Positions 16,951 through 25,801 are shown, counted from the stretch's first letter. The stretch is DNA of 64,000 bases from an uncultured Geobacter sp. (GCA_903915655.1 CAIWTU010000057.1:1-64000); one strand, 5' to 3'. The notes: generated by a model from the letters alone, not told the origin. Numbers and translations are program-made.

Positions 16951-18105
16951 ATGAGTAGGCATATGGGATCTGATTCCAAAATAAATTTGATGCATACCGT
17001 TCTCAGTCTCGAAACCGGGGGGTTGGAACGGATGGTTGCTGAGAGTGCTCTGGCCATCGACAAGAAGCTGTTTAAGGTTGATATCTGCTGTTTCGACAGA
17101 CTCGGAGATTTTGCAGACAAACTTGAGAGTAACGGTGTTGGCGTGACTCTCCTCCCAAGGAATCAGTATCAATATGATTATCTGTTCCCAATAAAATTAA
17201 AAAAACTATTAATAGAAAATAAAACTCACATAATTCATATGCATACTGGGACTTTTTTCCTCGGTACACAGGCTTCTATCTTGGCAAGGACGCCAGCGAG
17301 GATCTATACGGAACATGGAAGAAAACTGGTTGAACCCAAAAAACATCTCTTAATGGATCGCGCTTCTGCCATCTTTGTTGATAAGATTGTTGCCGTTTCC
17401 AAAGAGCTTGAAGACTTTCTTGTAAGTGTCGTAAAAATCCCTCACAAGAAAACCATGACCATTATCAATGGAATTGATACGAATAAATACACATTTCGCG
17501 CCAAACCCCTTGCCTTGCTAAAAGAATTTGGTATTGCTGAAAATGCTAAAGTAGTTGGAACCGTTGGAAGGTTAGCTGAAGTCAAGGATCAGGTAAGCTT
17601 GATTGAGGCTTTCAGTATAGTTAATCATAAATTCCCCGATAGCATTTTGATGCTGGTGGGGGATGGACCTATGAGATCCGCATTGCAGGAACTGGTTATG
17701 GCTAAAGGATTGGATGATAATGTCATATTTGCGGGAAATAGAATGGATGTTCACGAGCTGTTAAACCTACTAGATGTCTTTTTGTTGACCTCACTGTCGG
17801 AGGGAACCTCAGTAGCTTTGCTTGAAGCAATGGCCTCCGGGATTCCCTCTGTTATTACGGATGTTGGCGGGAACCCATCTGTTGTCACGAATGGAATAAA
17901 TGGCTTATTGGTAAAGCCCAAGGATGTAGCCCGCATAGCTGACAGTATATTTTATATATTGAATAATGAAGCTGCCAGTATATTAATCGGTCAAAATGCT
18001 GCTAATACCGTTAAAGCTGACTATAGTATTGAAATTATGTTGAAGAATTACACTGAGTTGTATCGCGGATTAATAAAGTACCAGTTTGAGGAGTTGATAG
18101 CGTAA
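16951..18105 (+). CDS. Family 4 glycosyltransferase
   Basis: GT-B glycosyltransferase related in layout to the gene at 14551. It shows the N-terminal LETGGLERMVAESA loop, HIIHMHTGTF, YTEHGR, then GTVGRLAEVKD, LVGDGPMR and SLSEGTSVALLEAMASGIP with the conserved glutamates. There are two possible starts, ATG 16951 and 16963; neither has a strong ribosome site. It lies in the same AT-rich glycan cluster and probably adds one sugar to the repeat unit. Confidence 0.85.
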   Translation: MSRHMGSDSKINLMHTVLSLETGGLERMVAESALAIDKKLFKVDICCFDRLGDFADKLESNGVGVTLLPRNQYQYDYLFPIKLKKLLIENKTHIIHMHTGTFFLGTQASILARTPARIYTEHGRKLVEPKKHLLMDRASAIFVDKIVAVSKELEDFLVSVVKIPHKKTMTIINGIDTNKYTFRAKPLALLKEFGIAENAKVVGTVGRLAEVKDQVSLIEAFSIVNHKFPDSILMLVGDGPMRSALQELVMAKGLDDNVIFAGNRMDVHELLNLLDVFLLTSLSEGTSVALLEAMASGIPSVITDVGGNPSVVTNGINGLLVKPKDVARIADSIFYILNNEAASILIGQNAANTVKADYSIEIMLKNYTELYRGLIKYQFEELIA

Positions 18106-18156
18106 TCTCTATATATTCTAATGTGTTGTGTCTGCCTATAAAAGGGATCGAGAAAT

Positions 18157-19428
18157 ATGGTTGCAACTATAAGTGATTCCAGGTTGTTTCGAAACAAATT
18201 GCTTTGTTATCTGATGATTATCTTTGTTCTCGGCACGCTGTTAAGAATTGCGCCAATAATTTATATGGAAATTAAATCACCTGGATGGCATGAACAAAAC
18301 ATAAACGAGATTGAGTTCTATTATGACGATGTTGCCAGGAGTTTACTGATCGGAAAAGGTTTTGTACATTCCGTCAATCCTAGAATTGATAATTACAAGT
18401 ATAAGTTTGAACCTGGGACACCATTTAACTTTGTTCCTCCTTTGTATGCATGGTTATTGTATTTGGTATATTCAGTTGCAGGTCCGAGTGTCTTTGTCGC
18501 AAAGCTGTTGCAATCTGTTATGGATGCGACCGTGATTTTTTTATTATACCAGTTGGGGAGCAAAATATTTAATGACAAACGAATAAGTGTGTTGGCCGGA
18601 ATATTATATGCCATCTACCCGCTGGCAATTGTGATGTGTTCAACATTGTATTACCAGATACCGATGAACCTTGTCTTATGTTGGCTGGTTATCTGTTTCA
18701 TGTCGGTTCCCACTATTTATAATGGAATCTGGACTGGAATTGCTCTTGGTGTAGCTACTCTGGCAAAACCTGTTACGTTACCACTTATCGTTGTTATGCC
18801 GTTTGTGCGGTTGATTGAGACGATATTCGGTAATAAAGCGTTCATGCAAACATTCAAGTGGGTCGTTTTTTTTCTGCTTGCTGTTATTTTGGCATTAACC
18901 CCATGGACAATTAGAAACTATAAAGTATTTAATGAATTTGTTCCAGTACAAAAAGGTGCAAACGCACCTTTATTGCAGGGTTCTCGAGAAGATTTTATCG
19001 ATTTGGATGTAAATAGCCTACGAGTAAAATATGGTCAAACTTTTGGGATTGATCCAAAAGATTACACCAAGGTAGCCATATATAATCACTTAAATCATTT
19101 TAAGAATAATCCGTTAGATTATTTCAGACTCTTGGGTAAAAAGTTTTTTTTGTCATGGTATAATACTGAAGGGAAGAAGAAAAATGGTGTAGTTTTGTTG
19201 ATTCAGATCCCGTTCCTCTCTTTTGCCTTGGTTTCTCTATTCCTCTCAGGAAAAACGTGGTGTTGCAAATCAAACTGGTATGTCCCTGGCATTATCGTAT
19301 TTATATGTGGAGTTGAAGTAATATTTTTCCCCCTCATGAGATATACTTTGGTTGTAATGCCATTCGTAATGCTTATGGCAGCTCATGGGGCATATATCGT
19401 ATGGAATAAGCTTACAGGCAAAGTCTAA
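18157..19428 (+). CDS. GT-C membrane glycosyltransferase (GT39/GT83, ArnT/PMT-like)
   Basis: A 423-residue polytopic protein with a first-loop acidic region (EFYYDDVARSLL, about residues 51-62, where GT-C enzymes place a catalytic acidic residue), then about ten membrane helices. The LTPWTIRNYKVFNEFVPV segment (about residues 247-264) is characteristic of the PMT_2/ArnT superfamily. Such enzymes use polyprenyl-phosphate sugars in the periplasm. The two genes that follow (a DPM-like GT2 and an SMR-like carrier) are just what is needed to make and flip such a donor. An AAGGGATCGAG ribosome-site region precedes the ATG. Confidence 0.8.
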   Translation: MVATISDSRLFRNKLLCYLMIIFVLGTLLRIAPIIYMEIKSPGWHEQNINEIEFYYDDVARSLLIGKGFVHSVNPRIDNYKYKFEPGTPFNFVPPLYAWLLYLVYSVAGPSVFVAKLLQSVMDATVIFLLYQLGSKIFNDKRISVLAGILYAIYPLAIVMCSTLYYQIPMNLVLCWLVICFMSVPTIYNGIWTGIALGVATLAKPVTLPLIVVMPFVRLIETIFGNKAFMQTFKWVVFFLLAVILALTPWTIRNYKVFNEFVPVQKGANAPLLQGSREDFIDLDVNSLRVKYGQTFGIDPKDYTKVAIYNHLNHFKNNPLDYFRLLGKKFFLSWYNTEGKKKNGVVLLIQIPFLSFALVSLFLSGKTWCCKSNWYVPGIIVFICGVEVIFFPLMRYTLVVMPFVMLMAAHGAYIVWNKLTGKV

Positions 19429-19477
19429 TTTCTGATCAAACAGAACCCCTGTTAATTATCTTATTTTCGAGGGCAAG

Positions 19478-20401
19478 ATGCTAAATGGGAAATATGTCGT
19501 CGTTGTTATACCAGCTTATAATGTGGGTCTGCAAATCTCCGGCACAATTGAGGGTATTAAGCCATTTGTTGATCATATTGTTGTTGTTGACGACTGTAGT
19601 TTTGATAACACTTACGATATAGTCAAATCTCTGAATAACAATAGAGTTACTTTGCTGCGAAACAGTGAAAACCAGGGGGTTGGTGGAGCGACCACGGAAG
19701 GATTTAAAAAAGGATTGGAACTCGGGGGCGACATCTTTATTAAATTTGATGGAGATGGTCAGATGGACCCGGAAAGGATGGAAGATCTTATCACGCCAAT
19801 CTTTGATGGGTATGATTACGTTAAAGGTAACAGGTTTATTCATACAGACGCATTGAATAATATGCCTTTGTTCAGGCTATCGGGGAATTTCCTGTTGACA
19901 TTCTTGACTAAGCTGGCGTCAGGGTATTGGAAAATATTTGACCCACAAAATGGATATGTGGCGATCACCAGAGAAGCTCTTATGACGTTACCTTTAGGCA
20001 ACTTATATAAGAGGTATTTTTTTGAAAATGACATGCTTGTTAATTTGAATATTAATAGATTAAGAGTAATTGATGTCAGTATGCCGGCGAGATACGGTGA
20101 TGAAAAATCTTCGTTAAAAATAAGGAAAATTATTTTTTCTTTTCCAAGCCTGCTTTTAGCCCGGTTTATACGGAGGATTTACAAGAAGTACATTTTATAT
20201 GATTTTTCAGTTATAGGGTTCTTTTATGTCATTGGGTTTTTTCTGATGCTATTTGGTTCGACATTTGGAGGTTATCATTGGATTAAATCAGTTTATACGG
20301 GTTCCGTTGCAACAACCGGGACGGTTATGATTGCTGTCCTGCCAATAATTCTTGGTTTCCAAATGTTTCTGCAGGGAATTGTCCTTGAAATTGAGCAATA
20401 G
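19478..20401 (+). CDS. Polyprenyl-phosphate glycosyltransferase (DPM/ArnC/GtrB-like GT2)
   Basis: A 307-residue GT2 with VVVIPAYNVG, VVVDDCSFDNT and FDGDGQMDPE (the DxD-like motif of dolichol-phosphate mannose synthases). A soluble catalytic part of about 230 residues is followed by two C-terminal membrane helices, the GtrB/ArnC layout. Expected reaction: transfer of a sugar from NDP-sugar to undecaprenyl phosphate at the cytoplasmic face. Neighbours supply the flippase and the periplasmic GT-C enzyme. Sugar identity is unknown. Confidence 0.8.
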   Translation: MLNGKYVVVVIPAYNVGLQISGTIEGIKPFVDHIVVVDDCSFDNTYDIVKSLNNNRVTLLRNSENQGVGGATTEGFKKGLELGGDIFIKFDGDGQMDPERMEDLITPIFDGYDYVKGNRFIHTDALNNMPLFRLSGNFLLTFLTKLASGYWKIFDPQNGYVAITREALMTLPLGNLYKRYFFENDMLVNLNINRLRVIDVSMPARYGDEKSSLKIRKIIFSFPSLLLARFIRRIYKKYILYDFSVIGFFYVIGFFLMLFGSTFGGYHWIKSVYTGSVATTGTVMIAVLPIILGFQMFLQGIVLEIEQ

Positions 20402-20453
20402 CAAGGCAAATCCTTGAATTATCAATGTCTTAATAAGTAGGCAGGAATATCAT

Positions 20454-20807
20454 ATGACTCTCTGTAAAATAGTATGGGGTTTGACCTGTGTTGTATCTAT
20501 ATCGGTTGGACAAATATTATTCAAATTGGCCTCCAGAAAGATTGTCTTTAACGACTATTCACAAGTTATTTTTGATTTAGTTCGCAACAAATATTTAATT
20601 ATTGGGCTTGTGTTGTATGGATTAACAACTATGCTCTGGATTGGTTTGTTGAGAATAGTTGATTTGAGGTATGCCTATCCATTAATGGCGTTAGCATTCG
20701 TTATTGTTCCAATTCTAGCAAAATATTTTCTTGGCGAGGAATTGAAATTCAACTCTGTTTTGGGGGGATTAATTATTATTGCCGGGGTTTTTGTCAGTGT
20801 CAGATAA
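20454..20807 (+). CDS. SMR/EamA-family four-helix carrier (ArnE/ArnF-like flippase subunit)
   Basis: A 117-residue protein with four membrane helices. SVGQILFKLAS in helix 1 and IVDLRYAYPLMALAFVIVP in helix 3 are typical of the small multidrug-resistance-like ArnE/ArnF branch, which flips undecaprenyl-phosphate-aminoarabinose. In context it probably flips the polyprenyl-phosphate sugar made by the preceding GT2 gene for use by the GT-C gene at 18157. ArnE/F form a pair, so a single copy here would need to be a homodimer or have a distant partner. It is the last gene of the AT-rich block. Confidence 0.75.
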   Translation: MTLCKIVWGLTCVVSISVGQILFKLASRKIVFNDYSQVIFDLVRNKYLIIGLVLYGLTTMLWIGLLRIVDLRYAYPLMALAFVIVPILAKYFLGEELKFNSVLGGLIIIAGVFVSVR

Positions 20808-20983
20808 TAAAGGAACGAACGCAACCTGAGATCGACTGGATTGCTCATCTGGAATGATGTTTACCACCTGTGACCGGACCTTTTACTCTTTATTTTTATT
20901 TTTGTGCGTTGTTTGGTGATTAAAATCACAACACCAATATTGCATGACCATTATACTTGAACCAGTTATAACTACATTGGTGT
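20808..20983. other. Untranslated stretch before the riboswitch
   Basis: Non-coding sequence between the SMR-like gene and the riboswitch. It contains a palindromic element, GTGATTaaAATCAC (about 20917-20930), inside the wider inverted pattern TTGGTG...CACCAA, a possible operator. TTGAAC at 20957-20962 is a possible -35, but no convincing -10 is spaced from it. No open frame of note was seen. Confidence 0.4.
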
Positions 20984-21059
20984 ACACGATAATACTAAAC
21001 CATTCGTGAGAATGGGGCGGAAAGCCTAAAGGGTCTCAGTGAGATAGCCGGGTTGCCGA
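20984..21059 (+). promoter_or_regulatory. GEMM-I class riboswitch aptamer, likely the cyclic AMP-GMP (GEMM-Ib) subclass
   Basis: The sequence fits the GEMM-I fold. A 6-bp helix CCATTC/GAATGG (21000-21005 with 21010-21015) is closed by the GNRA loop GTGA. It is followed by GGGGCGGAAAGCC, a second hairpin TCTC-AGT-GAGA (21034-21044), and the conserved AGCCGGGTTGCCG ending at 21058. The 5' element reads ACTAAACC instead of GGCAAACC of typical c-di-GMP aptamers, putting A at the ligand-contacting position that is G20 in Vc2. From memory, this ACUAAACC...GGCGGAAAGCC form is that of Geobacter GEMM-Ib RNAs that bind 3',3'-cGAMP. The ligand is an inference. Confidence 0.8.
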
Positions 21060-21098
21060 AATACCCAATTTTGGTATTAAGGATCCGGCTATTTTTTT
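21045..21098 (+). terminator. Riboswitch expression platform: intrinsic terminator
   Basis: TAGCCGG (21045-21051) pairs with CCGGCTA (21085-21091), with an inner AATACC/GGTATT helix, and is followed by seven T (21092-21098). The 5' arm is the same AGCCGGG strand that the aptamer needs for its last helix. Ligand-bound aptamer and terminator are therefore mutually exclusive, predicting ligand-activated read-through into the gene at 21348. Confidence 0.85.
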
Positions 21099-21347
21099 GT
21101 CTAATAGATATGCAACAAGAACAAATATGATTTTTGTGGTGCAAATTATTACTGATTGTTAGGAATGTTTTGATGTATACAAATTAATAGTGGAGATAAC
21201 TGGATTGAAGAAAGGTTAACTCGATATCAGAGGCGGTCATTGTTAAACATTGTAAGAGAACCGGGATTACAACAACTGTGGGACTAGCAGCGGATTTCTA
21301 TCTGAACACACCCTATATCCTAGATTTAAAAGCTTAAAGGGGGAAAA

Positions 21348-23618
21348 ATGAAACGGTTAAATAGTTTATCATCGCTTTTTACAACTCGGGCTTTCTCGTT
21401 ACGCATCAGTTTGTTTGCCTTAGTGCTTTTGATCACCTCAACAAGTTATGCAGCCGTGTTATTTAGGGAGAATTTTGATGCCTGGCCAACAGGATGGACT
21501 TGTTCCACTGCTTCTCCCAACGCTTTTATGCAGGTGTGGAATTGCGGGGATATAGCAGCCACATGTAACGGTTCATCACGCCCATTTCAGAAAGGACAAG
21601 GGATCAGTGCGAATGGTCGTTCGGGGAAAGCCATGCAATACCCTCGAAGTTCATGTGATGCCAACGGTTATCTGGGGGATTTGCACATGGATCTTTACGG
21701 TAATTTTGGTGGTCCCTACAAAGAACTCTATTTCAGATGGTATGTGAAATTCGAGGAGGGTTTTGATAAAGCAATATCTGAGGGATTCAAGTTCATGGAC
21801 AGGATAATAATTCGTACTCCGTCAGGAGCGGAAGATGACCTCTATCCAAGTCTGCATGGTAGTAAATTGAGCAGTGCAAACTTAATGTTATATGGTGGTT
21901 GGCCCAGCGGTTACTTCGCAACATGGCGGAATATTGCTGATAATGCTTCATTTTATCCTGACCATAATTGGCACTCGATGGAGTTGCGAATAAAACTGAA
22001 TTCACCTGGCCTTGCTGACGGAGCAGTACAGACGTGGATTGATGGGGTGTTGGCTTATTCCTATGAAAACATACTAATAGAAAGTAGCGGAGATTATTAC
22101 TTCAAAATCTTCAGCTTTGGGTTAGGGAATGTGTCTGATTCGTCGTGGGACCAGACTACTTTCAAGTCAATGTATTATGATGATTTTGTTATTAGCACTA
22201 CCTATATCGGTACTGAAACTGTTTCAGTTACCGCTCCCCCTGTTATATCTGGTGGAACTCCATCTGGAACACTGGCTTCCGGGACGACTTCAACCTCAAT
22301 GTCAGTTGCCACGAATGAATCTGCAACCTGCAGATACGGTGCTTACGATGTTGCCTACGCTTCCCTCCCTAATACCTTTACGACAACGGGGGGCACTTCC
22401 CATTCACAGACCCTTTCTGGCCTGACAAATGGTGCCGCATATACCTACTACGTTAGGTGCATTAGTGCCAGCGAAAACGCAAATACTTCAAGCACGGCAA
22501 TATCGTTCAGTGTTGCAAGCAGCGTAACCGTGGTGAACGGAGCCTGTGGGACGGCCAGTGGGAGCTCCTACACTGCTCTTACTTCAAGCAGTGCGAACCT
22601 CTGTGCAAAAGGAACGGTTGCTTCCTTCAGCGGGACTGGCCCGTGGACTTGGGGATGTGATGGATCTGGTGGTGGGACTAGCACGGCTAGTAATGCCTGT
22701 ACCGCTTCTCTTTCAACTTCCACACTCCTGTTCTCTGAAGACTTTGAGAATACGAGTTTCACCTCAAGGGGGTGGTATGATGGGGGTACCTGCAGTATAA
22801 CTACTTCCGAGTACCAATCGGGTACCCATTCAGCCCAGTTTGTATTTACCGCCGGTGCGTCAACTCCCTCGTCACCCTACGCGGGTGCTATGAGAAAACT
22901 ATTTACTGCGTCAGATGGGGTTTATCTCGATTACTATATTAAGTACCCAACCGGTTGGCAAGAGCAGAGTGGTAACTATGGCCACCATGAACTCTATGTG
23001 GCATCGGACGCTGATGATACATATACAAGCCTTGCTTTTGCGCACACGATGGCCTACATAGAACATTGGGGTACATCCGGCTCATCAACAGCTTTAACTC
23101 CTCATATGACAATACAAGATGGAGCAAATATAAACCAAAGCCAGATAGGCGTTGATTTGACAGCTACAACAGAAAACCGTTCTGCTAATGGATGTAACGG
23201 ATTGCTGGATAGTTCTTTTTTCTCCTATCTAAATTGTTATGATTCTGGCAGCGGAACATATTGGAACGGTAAATTAAAGGGTGCAGCTACAGCTTCCATG
23301 TCGCTCAATAGTTGGCATCATGTTCAAGCCTACTTCAAGATGAATAGCGTTACAGCCAATAAGGGGAATGCTGACGGTACAATGGCCTATTGGCTTGACG
23401 GAGTTCAACAATTCCGTTCTGATGCAGTATTGTTCAGAACAAACCAACATGCCACTATGAAGTTTAACCAGTTCATAATTGCGCCGTTCATGGGGAACGG
23501 TGCTCCAAGGGCACAGACGTTTTATATTGACAACCTTAAGGTATGGAGCGGCATCCCTTCGAGTTCCGCAGTCGGCGCAGTAGGGGGGGTCACCGTTAAA
23601 TCGGTAACAAATCCTTAA
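21348..23618 (+). CDS. Secreted protein with two jelly-roll-like domains and Cys-rich linker repeats
   Basis: A 756-residue exported protein. Signal peptide about residues 1-35 (hydrophobic core FALVLLITSTSYA). Domain A (about 37-285) and domain B (about 462-745) both begin L-F-x-E-x-F-[DE], contain WH(S/H) plus an inner WxDGV or YWLDGVQ strand, and end YYDDFVIS or YIDNLKVW. This pattern is seen in concanavalin-like/polysaccharide-lyase jelly rolls. Between them lie an Fn3-like segment (about 297-390) and a repeat with NGACGTASG...GPWTWGCDGSGGG, common in large Geobacter exoproteins. No PEP-CTERM tail or lipobox. AAGGGGG precedes the ATG. It is controlled by the riboswitch above; polysaccharide binding or cleavage is inferred. 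Confidence 0.75.
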   Translation: MKRLNSLSSLFTTRAFSLRISLFALVLLITSTSYAAVLFRENFDAWPTGWTCSTASPNAFMQVWNCGDIAATCNGSSRPFQKGQGISANGRSGKAMQYPRSSCDANGYLGDLHMDLYGNFGGPYKELYFRWYVKFEEGFDKAISEGFKFMDRIIIRTPSGAEDDLYPSLHGSKLSSANLMLYGGWPSGYFATWRNIADNASFYPDHNWHSMELRIKLNSPGLADGAVQTWIDGVLAYSYENILIESSGDYYFKIFSFGLGNVSDSSWDQTTFKSMYYDDFVISTTYIGTETVSVTAPPVISGGTPSGTLASGTTSTSMSVATNESATCRYGAYDVAYASLPNTFTTTGGTSHSQTLSGLTNGAAYTYYVRCISASENANTSSTAISFSVASSVTVVNGACGTASGSSYTALTSSSANLCAKGTVASFSGTGPWTWGCDGSGGGTSTASNACTASLSTSTLLFSEDFENTSFTSRGWYDGGTCSITTSEYQSGTHSAQFVFTAGASTPSSPYAGAMRKLFTASDGVYLDYYIKYPTGWQEQSGNYGHHELYVASDADDTYTSLAFAHTMAYIEHWGTSGSSTALTPHMTIQDGANINQSQIGVDLTATTENRSANGCNGLLDSSFFSYLNCYDSGSGTYWNGKLKGAATASMSLNSWHHVQAYFKMNSVTANKGNADGTMAYWLDGVQQFRSDAVLFRTNQHATMKFNQFIIAPFMGNGAPRAQTFYIDNLKVWSGIPSSSAVGAVGGVTVKSVTNP

Positions 23619-23640
23619 ATCAATTTTTCTGATAGTTTTA

Positions 23641-23686
23641 AATAAAGATCCAGATCGCACTGTAAAAAGTGATCTGGATCTTTATT
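23641..23686. terminator. Bidirectional intrinsic terminator
   Basis: AATAAAGATCCAGATCgCAC (23641-23660) pairs with GTGATCTGGATCTTTATT (23669-23686) with one bulged G, and has T/A flanks on both sides. It ends the 21348 transcript. The following 230 bases up to asnS show no convincing gene. Confidence 0.85.
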
Positions 23687-23920
23687 CCTCCACCCTGTTT
23701 TTTTACCATTCAAGTTAGACAGCCGTCTGGCCTCTGCTCTATAAAAATCGACGCAACCAATAAAGCAATCGGAGCTGTTCGAACGTCCGACCAGACAGCA
23801 ATTGTCACTCCTGATCAAGGTTAATCTCTGTTGAACCCCTTTTTTCATGATTATCTATTTGATTTCTTGCCGATTATATTTCACTATTATGAAAAATGAA
23901 ATGTGGAGATCTGGAAACAT

Positions 23921-25309
23921 ATGAAGAGTGGACGAATGAAGATTAAAGAGGTACTGGCGGCTGGCAAAGTCGGCAGCGAGCTGGTTGTGAAAGGCTGGGT
24001 ACGTTCTGTCCGTGTCGGCAAGAACGTGACCTTTATCGCTCTGAATGACGGTTCATGTCTGGCCAGTCTGCAGGTTGTTCTCGATCCTGCCGTTCCAGGG
24101 TATCGGGAGATCTGCGGGCTCGGCACCGGCAGCGCCGTGGCGGTCAGGGGTAGCCTGGCGGAATCTCCGGCAGCAGGCCAGAAGCGTGAACTGCGAGGGG
24201 TGGAGTTGATAGTAGTCGGGGTAGGCGATGAAAGCTATCCGCTGCAGAAGAAGCGCCATTCATTCGAATATCTCAGAAGCATTGCACATCTGCGGGCGCG
24301 CACCAATACCTTCGGAGCTGTTTTCCGGGTCCGGTCCTCGCTGGCCCAGGCGATCCACCGCTTCTTTGCCGAACGGGGTTTTCTCTACGTGCATACCCCG
24401 ATCATCACCGCCAACGACTGTGAAGGGGGAGGGGAGATGTTCCGGGTTACGACTCTCGATATGGCGGGACCGCCACTCGCTTCTGGCAAGGTCGATTACT
24501 CGGCCGACTTCTTTGGAAAGGCAACCGGGCTGACCGTCAGCGGCCAGTTGGAAGGAGAGCTGTTTGCCCAGGCCTTCTCTGATATCTACACCTTTGGACC
24601 GACCTTCCGGGCTGAAAATTCAAATACCGCCCGGCATGTGGCGGAGTTCTGGATGATAGAGCCGGAGATGGCCTTTGCCGACCTTATGGCGGATGCAGCG
24701 CTTGCCGAAGAGTTCTTTCGCTATCTCTGTCGTCATGTTCTTGATAACTGCTGTGAGGATATGGATTTTTTCAATGATCATCTGGAAAAAGGACTTCTGG
24801 AAAGGTTGGAGGGGGTTGTTGATGCCTCTTTCGGCATGATGGAGTATGACAATGCTGTCGACATCCTGAAAAAAGCCAAGGCACCGTTCCGGTATCCGGT
24901 GGAATGGGGGTGTGACCTGCAGACCGAGCATGAACGCTACCTGACCGAACAGGTAGTCGGGGGCCCTCTCTTTATCCTCAACTATCCAAAAGAAATCAAG
25001 GCCTTTTACATGCGCCTGAATGATGATGGCCGGACGGTGGCTGCGATGGATATGCTGGTGCCGAAGGTGGGCGAGATTATCGGTGGGAGTCAGCGGGAAG
25101 AGCGCCTCGATCTCTTGGAGCGGCGTATGGTTGAAACCGGGATCGATCCCTCGAATCTCGGCTGGTACCTCGACTCCCGACGGTGGGGCTCATCTCCCCA
25201 TGCCGGTTTTGGTTTGGGGTTTGAACGTCTCGTCATGTATCTGACCGGTATGGAAAATATACGGGATGTCATACCGTTTCCGAGGACACCGGGGCATGCC
25301 GATTTTTAG
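23921..25309 (+). CDS. asnS: Asparagine--tRNA ligase
   Basis: Class IIb aminoacyl-tRNA synthetase charging tRNA-Asn. The N-terminal OB-fold anticodon-binding domain (VKGWVRSVRVGKNVTFIALNDG) is followed by the catalytic core with motif 2 (FRAENSNTARHVAEFWMIEPE) and motif 3 (GFGLGFERLVMYLTG). Length is close to the usual 460-470. The frame is open from GTG 23903; ATG 23921 or 23936 (MKIKEVLAAG) is more natural. GGAG at 23905 serves 23921 at a long spacing. It is likely co-transcribed with the DUF503 gene 23 bp downstream. Confidence 0.92.
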   Translation: MKSGRMKIKEVLAAGKVGSELVVKGWVRSVRVGKNVTFIALNDGSCLASLQVVLDPAVPGYREICGLGTGSAVAVRGSLAESPAAGQKRELRGVELIVVGVGDESYPLQKKRHSFEYLRSIAHLRARTNTFGAVFRVRSSLAQAIHRFFAERGFLYVHTPIITANDCEGGGEMFRVTTLDMAGPPLASGKVDYSADFFGKATGLTVSGQLEGELFAQAFSDIYTFGPTFRAENSNTARHVAEFWMIEPEMAFADLMADAALAEEFFRYLCRHVLDNCCEDMDFFNDHLEKGLLERLEGVVDASFGMMEYDNAVDILKKAKAPFRYPVEWGCDLQTEHERYLTEQVVGGPLFILNYPKEIKAFYMRLNDDGRTVAAMDMLVPKVGEIIGGSQREERLDLLERRMVETGIDPSNLGWYLDSRRWGSSPHAGFGLGFERLVMYLTGMENIRDVIPFPRTPGHADF

Positions 25310-25332
25310 CAGGAAAAGTCAGGAGGCATGGT

Positions 25333-25614
25333 ATGCACGTTTATTGCGCTTTGCTCCATCTCTACCTCCCGAGCCGCTCGCTCAAGTGTAAAAGGGGTAT
25401 TATCAAAAGCATACTGGCTCGCTCGCGACATAACTTCAATGTTGCCTCCTCCGAGGTTGGGATGCATGATGTTCATGGTGAGGCGCAAATTGCCTTTGTA
25501 ACGGTGAGTGAAAGCAAAATGAGGGCCCGACGTCTCCTTGAGCAGCTCGAGGAGTGGCTGGTTGAGGAACGGCCCGATCTGGAAATAGTCGAGTTTGATA
25601 TCGACGAAAGGTAG
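25333..25614 (+). CDS. DUF503 family protein (YlxP-like)
   Basis: A 93-residue protein matching the DUF503 family: LxLPxSxSLKxKRxxIKSIxxRxRxxFNVxxxEV is clearly seen in residues 9-41. Members are small alpha/beta proteins, in many bacteria encoded near rbfA/infB; the molecular role is unknown. AGGAGG lies 6 bases before ATG 25333. It follows asnS by 23 bp. Confidence 0.85.
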   Translation: MHVYCALLHLYLPSRSLKCKRGIIKSILARSRHNFNVASSEVGMHDVHGEAQIAFVTVSESKMRARRLLEQLEEWLVEERPDLEIVEFDIDER

Positions 25615-25773
25615 CGCTTCAGCGTGCAGTGCCCGTTAAGAGGGGAGGGGAAATAACTTCTCAGCAGATTTGCCAGCCCGCATTTATTAACGCTTTCGGG
25701 CCGTGACTGGTATGAAAGAGGATCTGGCGGCTTAATCAACCACGGTTCCAATGCTGAACAGATCCGTTTTTGC

Positions 25774-25801
25774 TTGAAATTGAGATGCAAAGTGCTACAG
25801 T
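25774..25801 (+). promoter_or_regulatory. Candidate sigma-70 promoter for the YihY-like gene
   Basis: TTGAAA (25774-25779), a 16-bp spacer and TACAGT (25796-25801). It precedes a short ORF and hairpin leading into the gene at 25893. Confidence 0.4.

Noticed and set aside
20984-21059. Simple c-di-GMP-I riboswitch
   Set aside because: The general fold fits, but the GGCAAACC core is replaced by ACTAAACC, so the cGAMP-type subclass is preferred; c-di-GMP is not fully excluded.
23615-23848. 77-codon minus-strand frame after the secreted-protein gene
   Set aside because: It runs through the bidirectional terminator, has no ribosome site and no recognisable domain.
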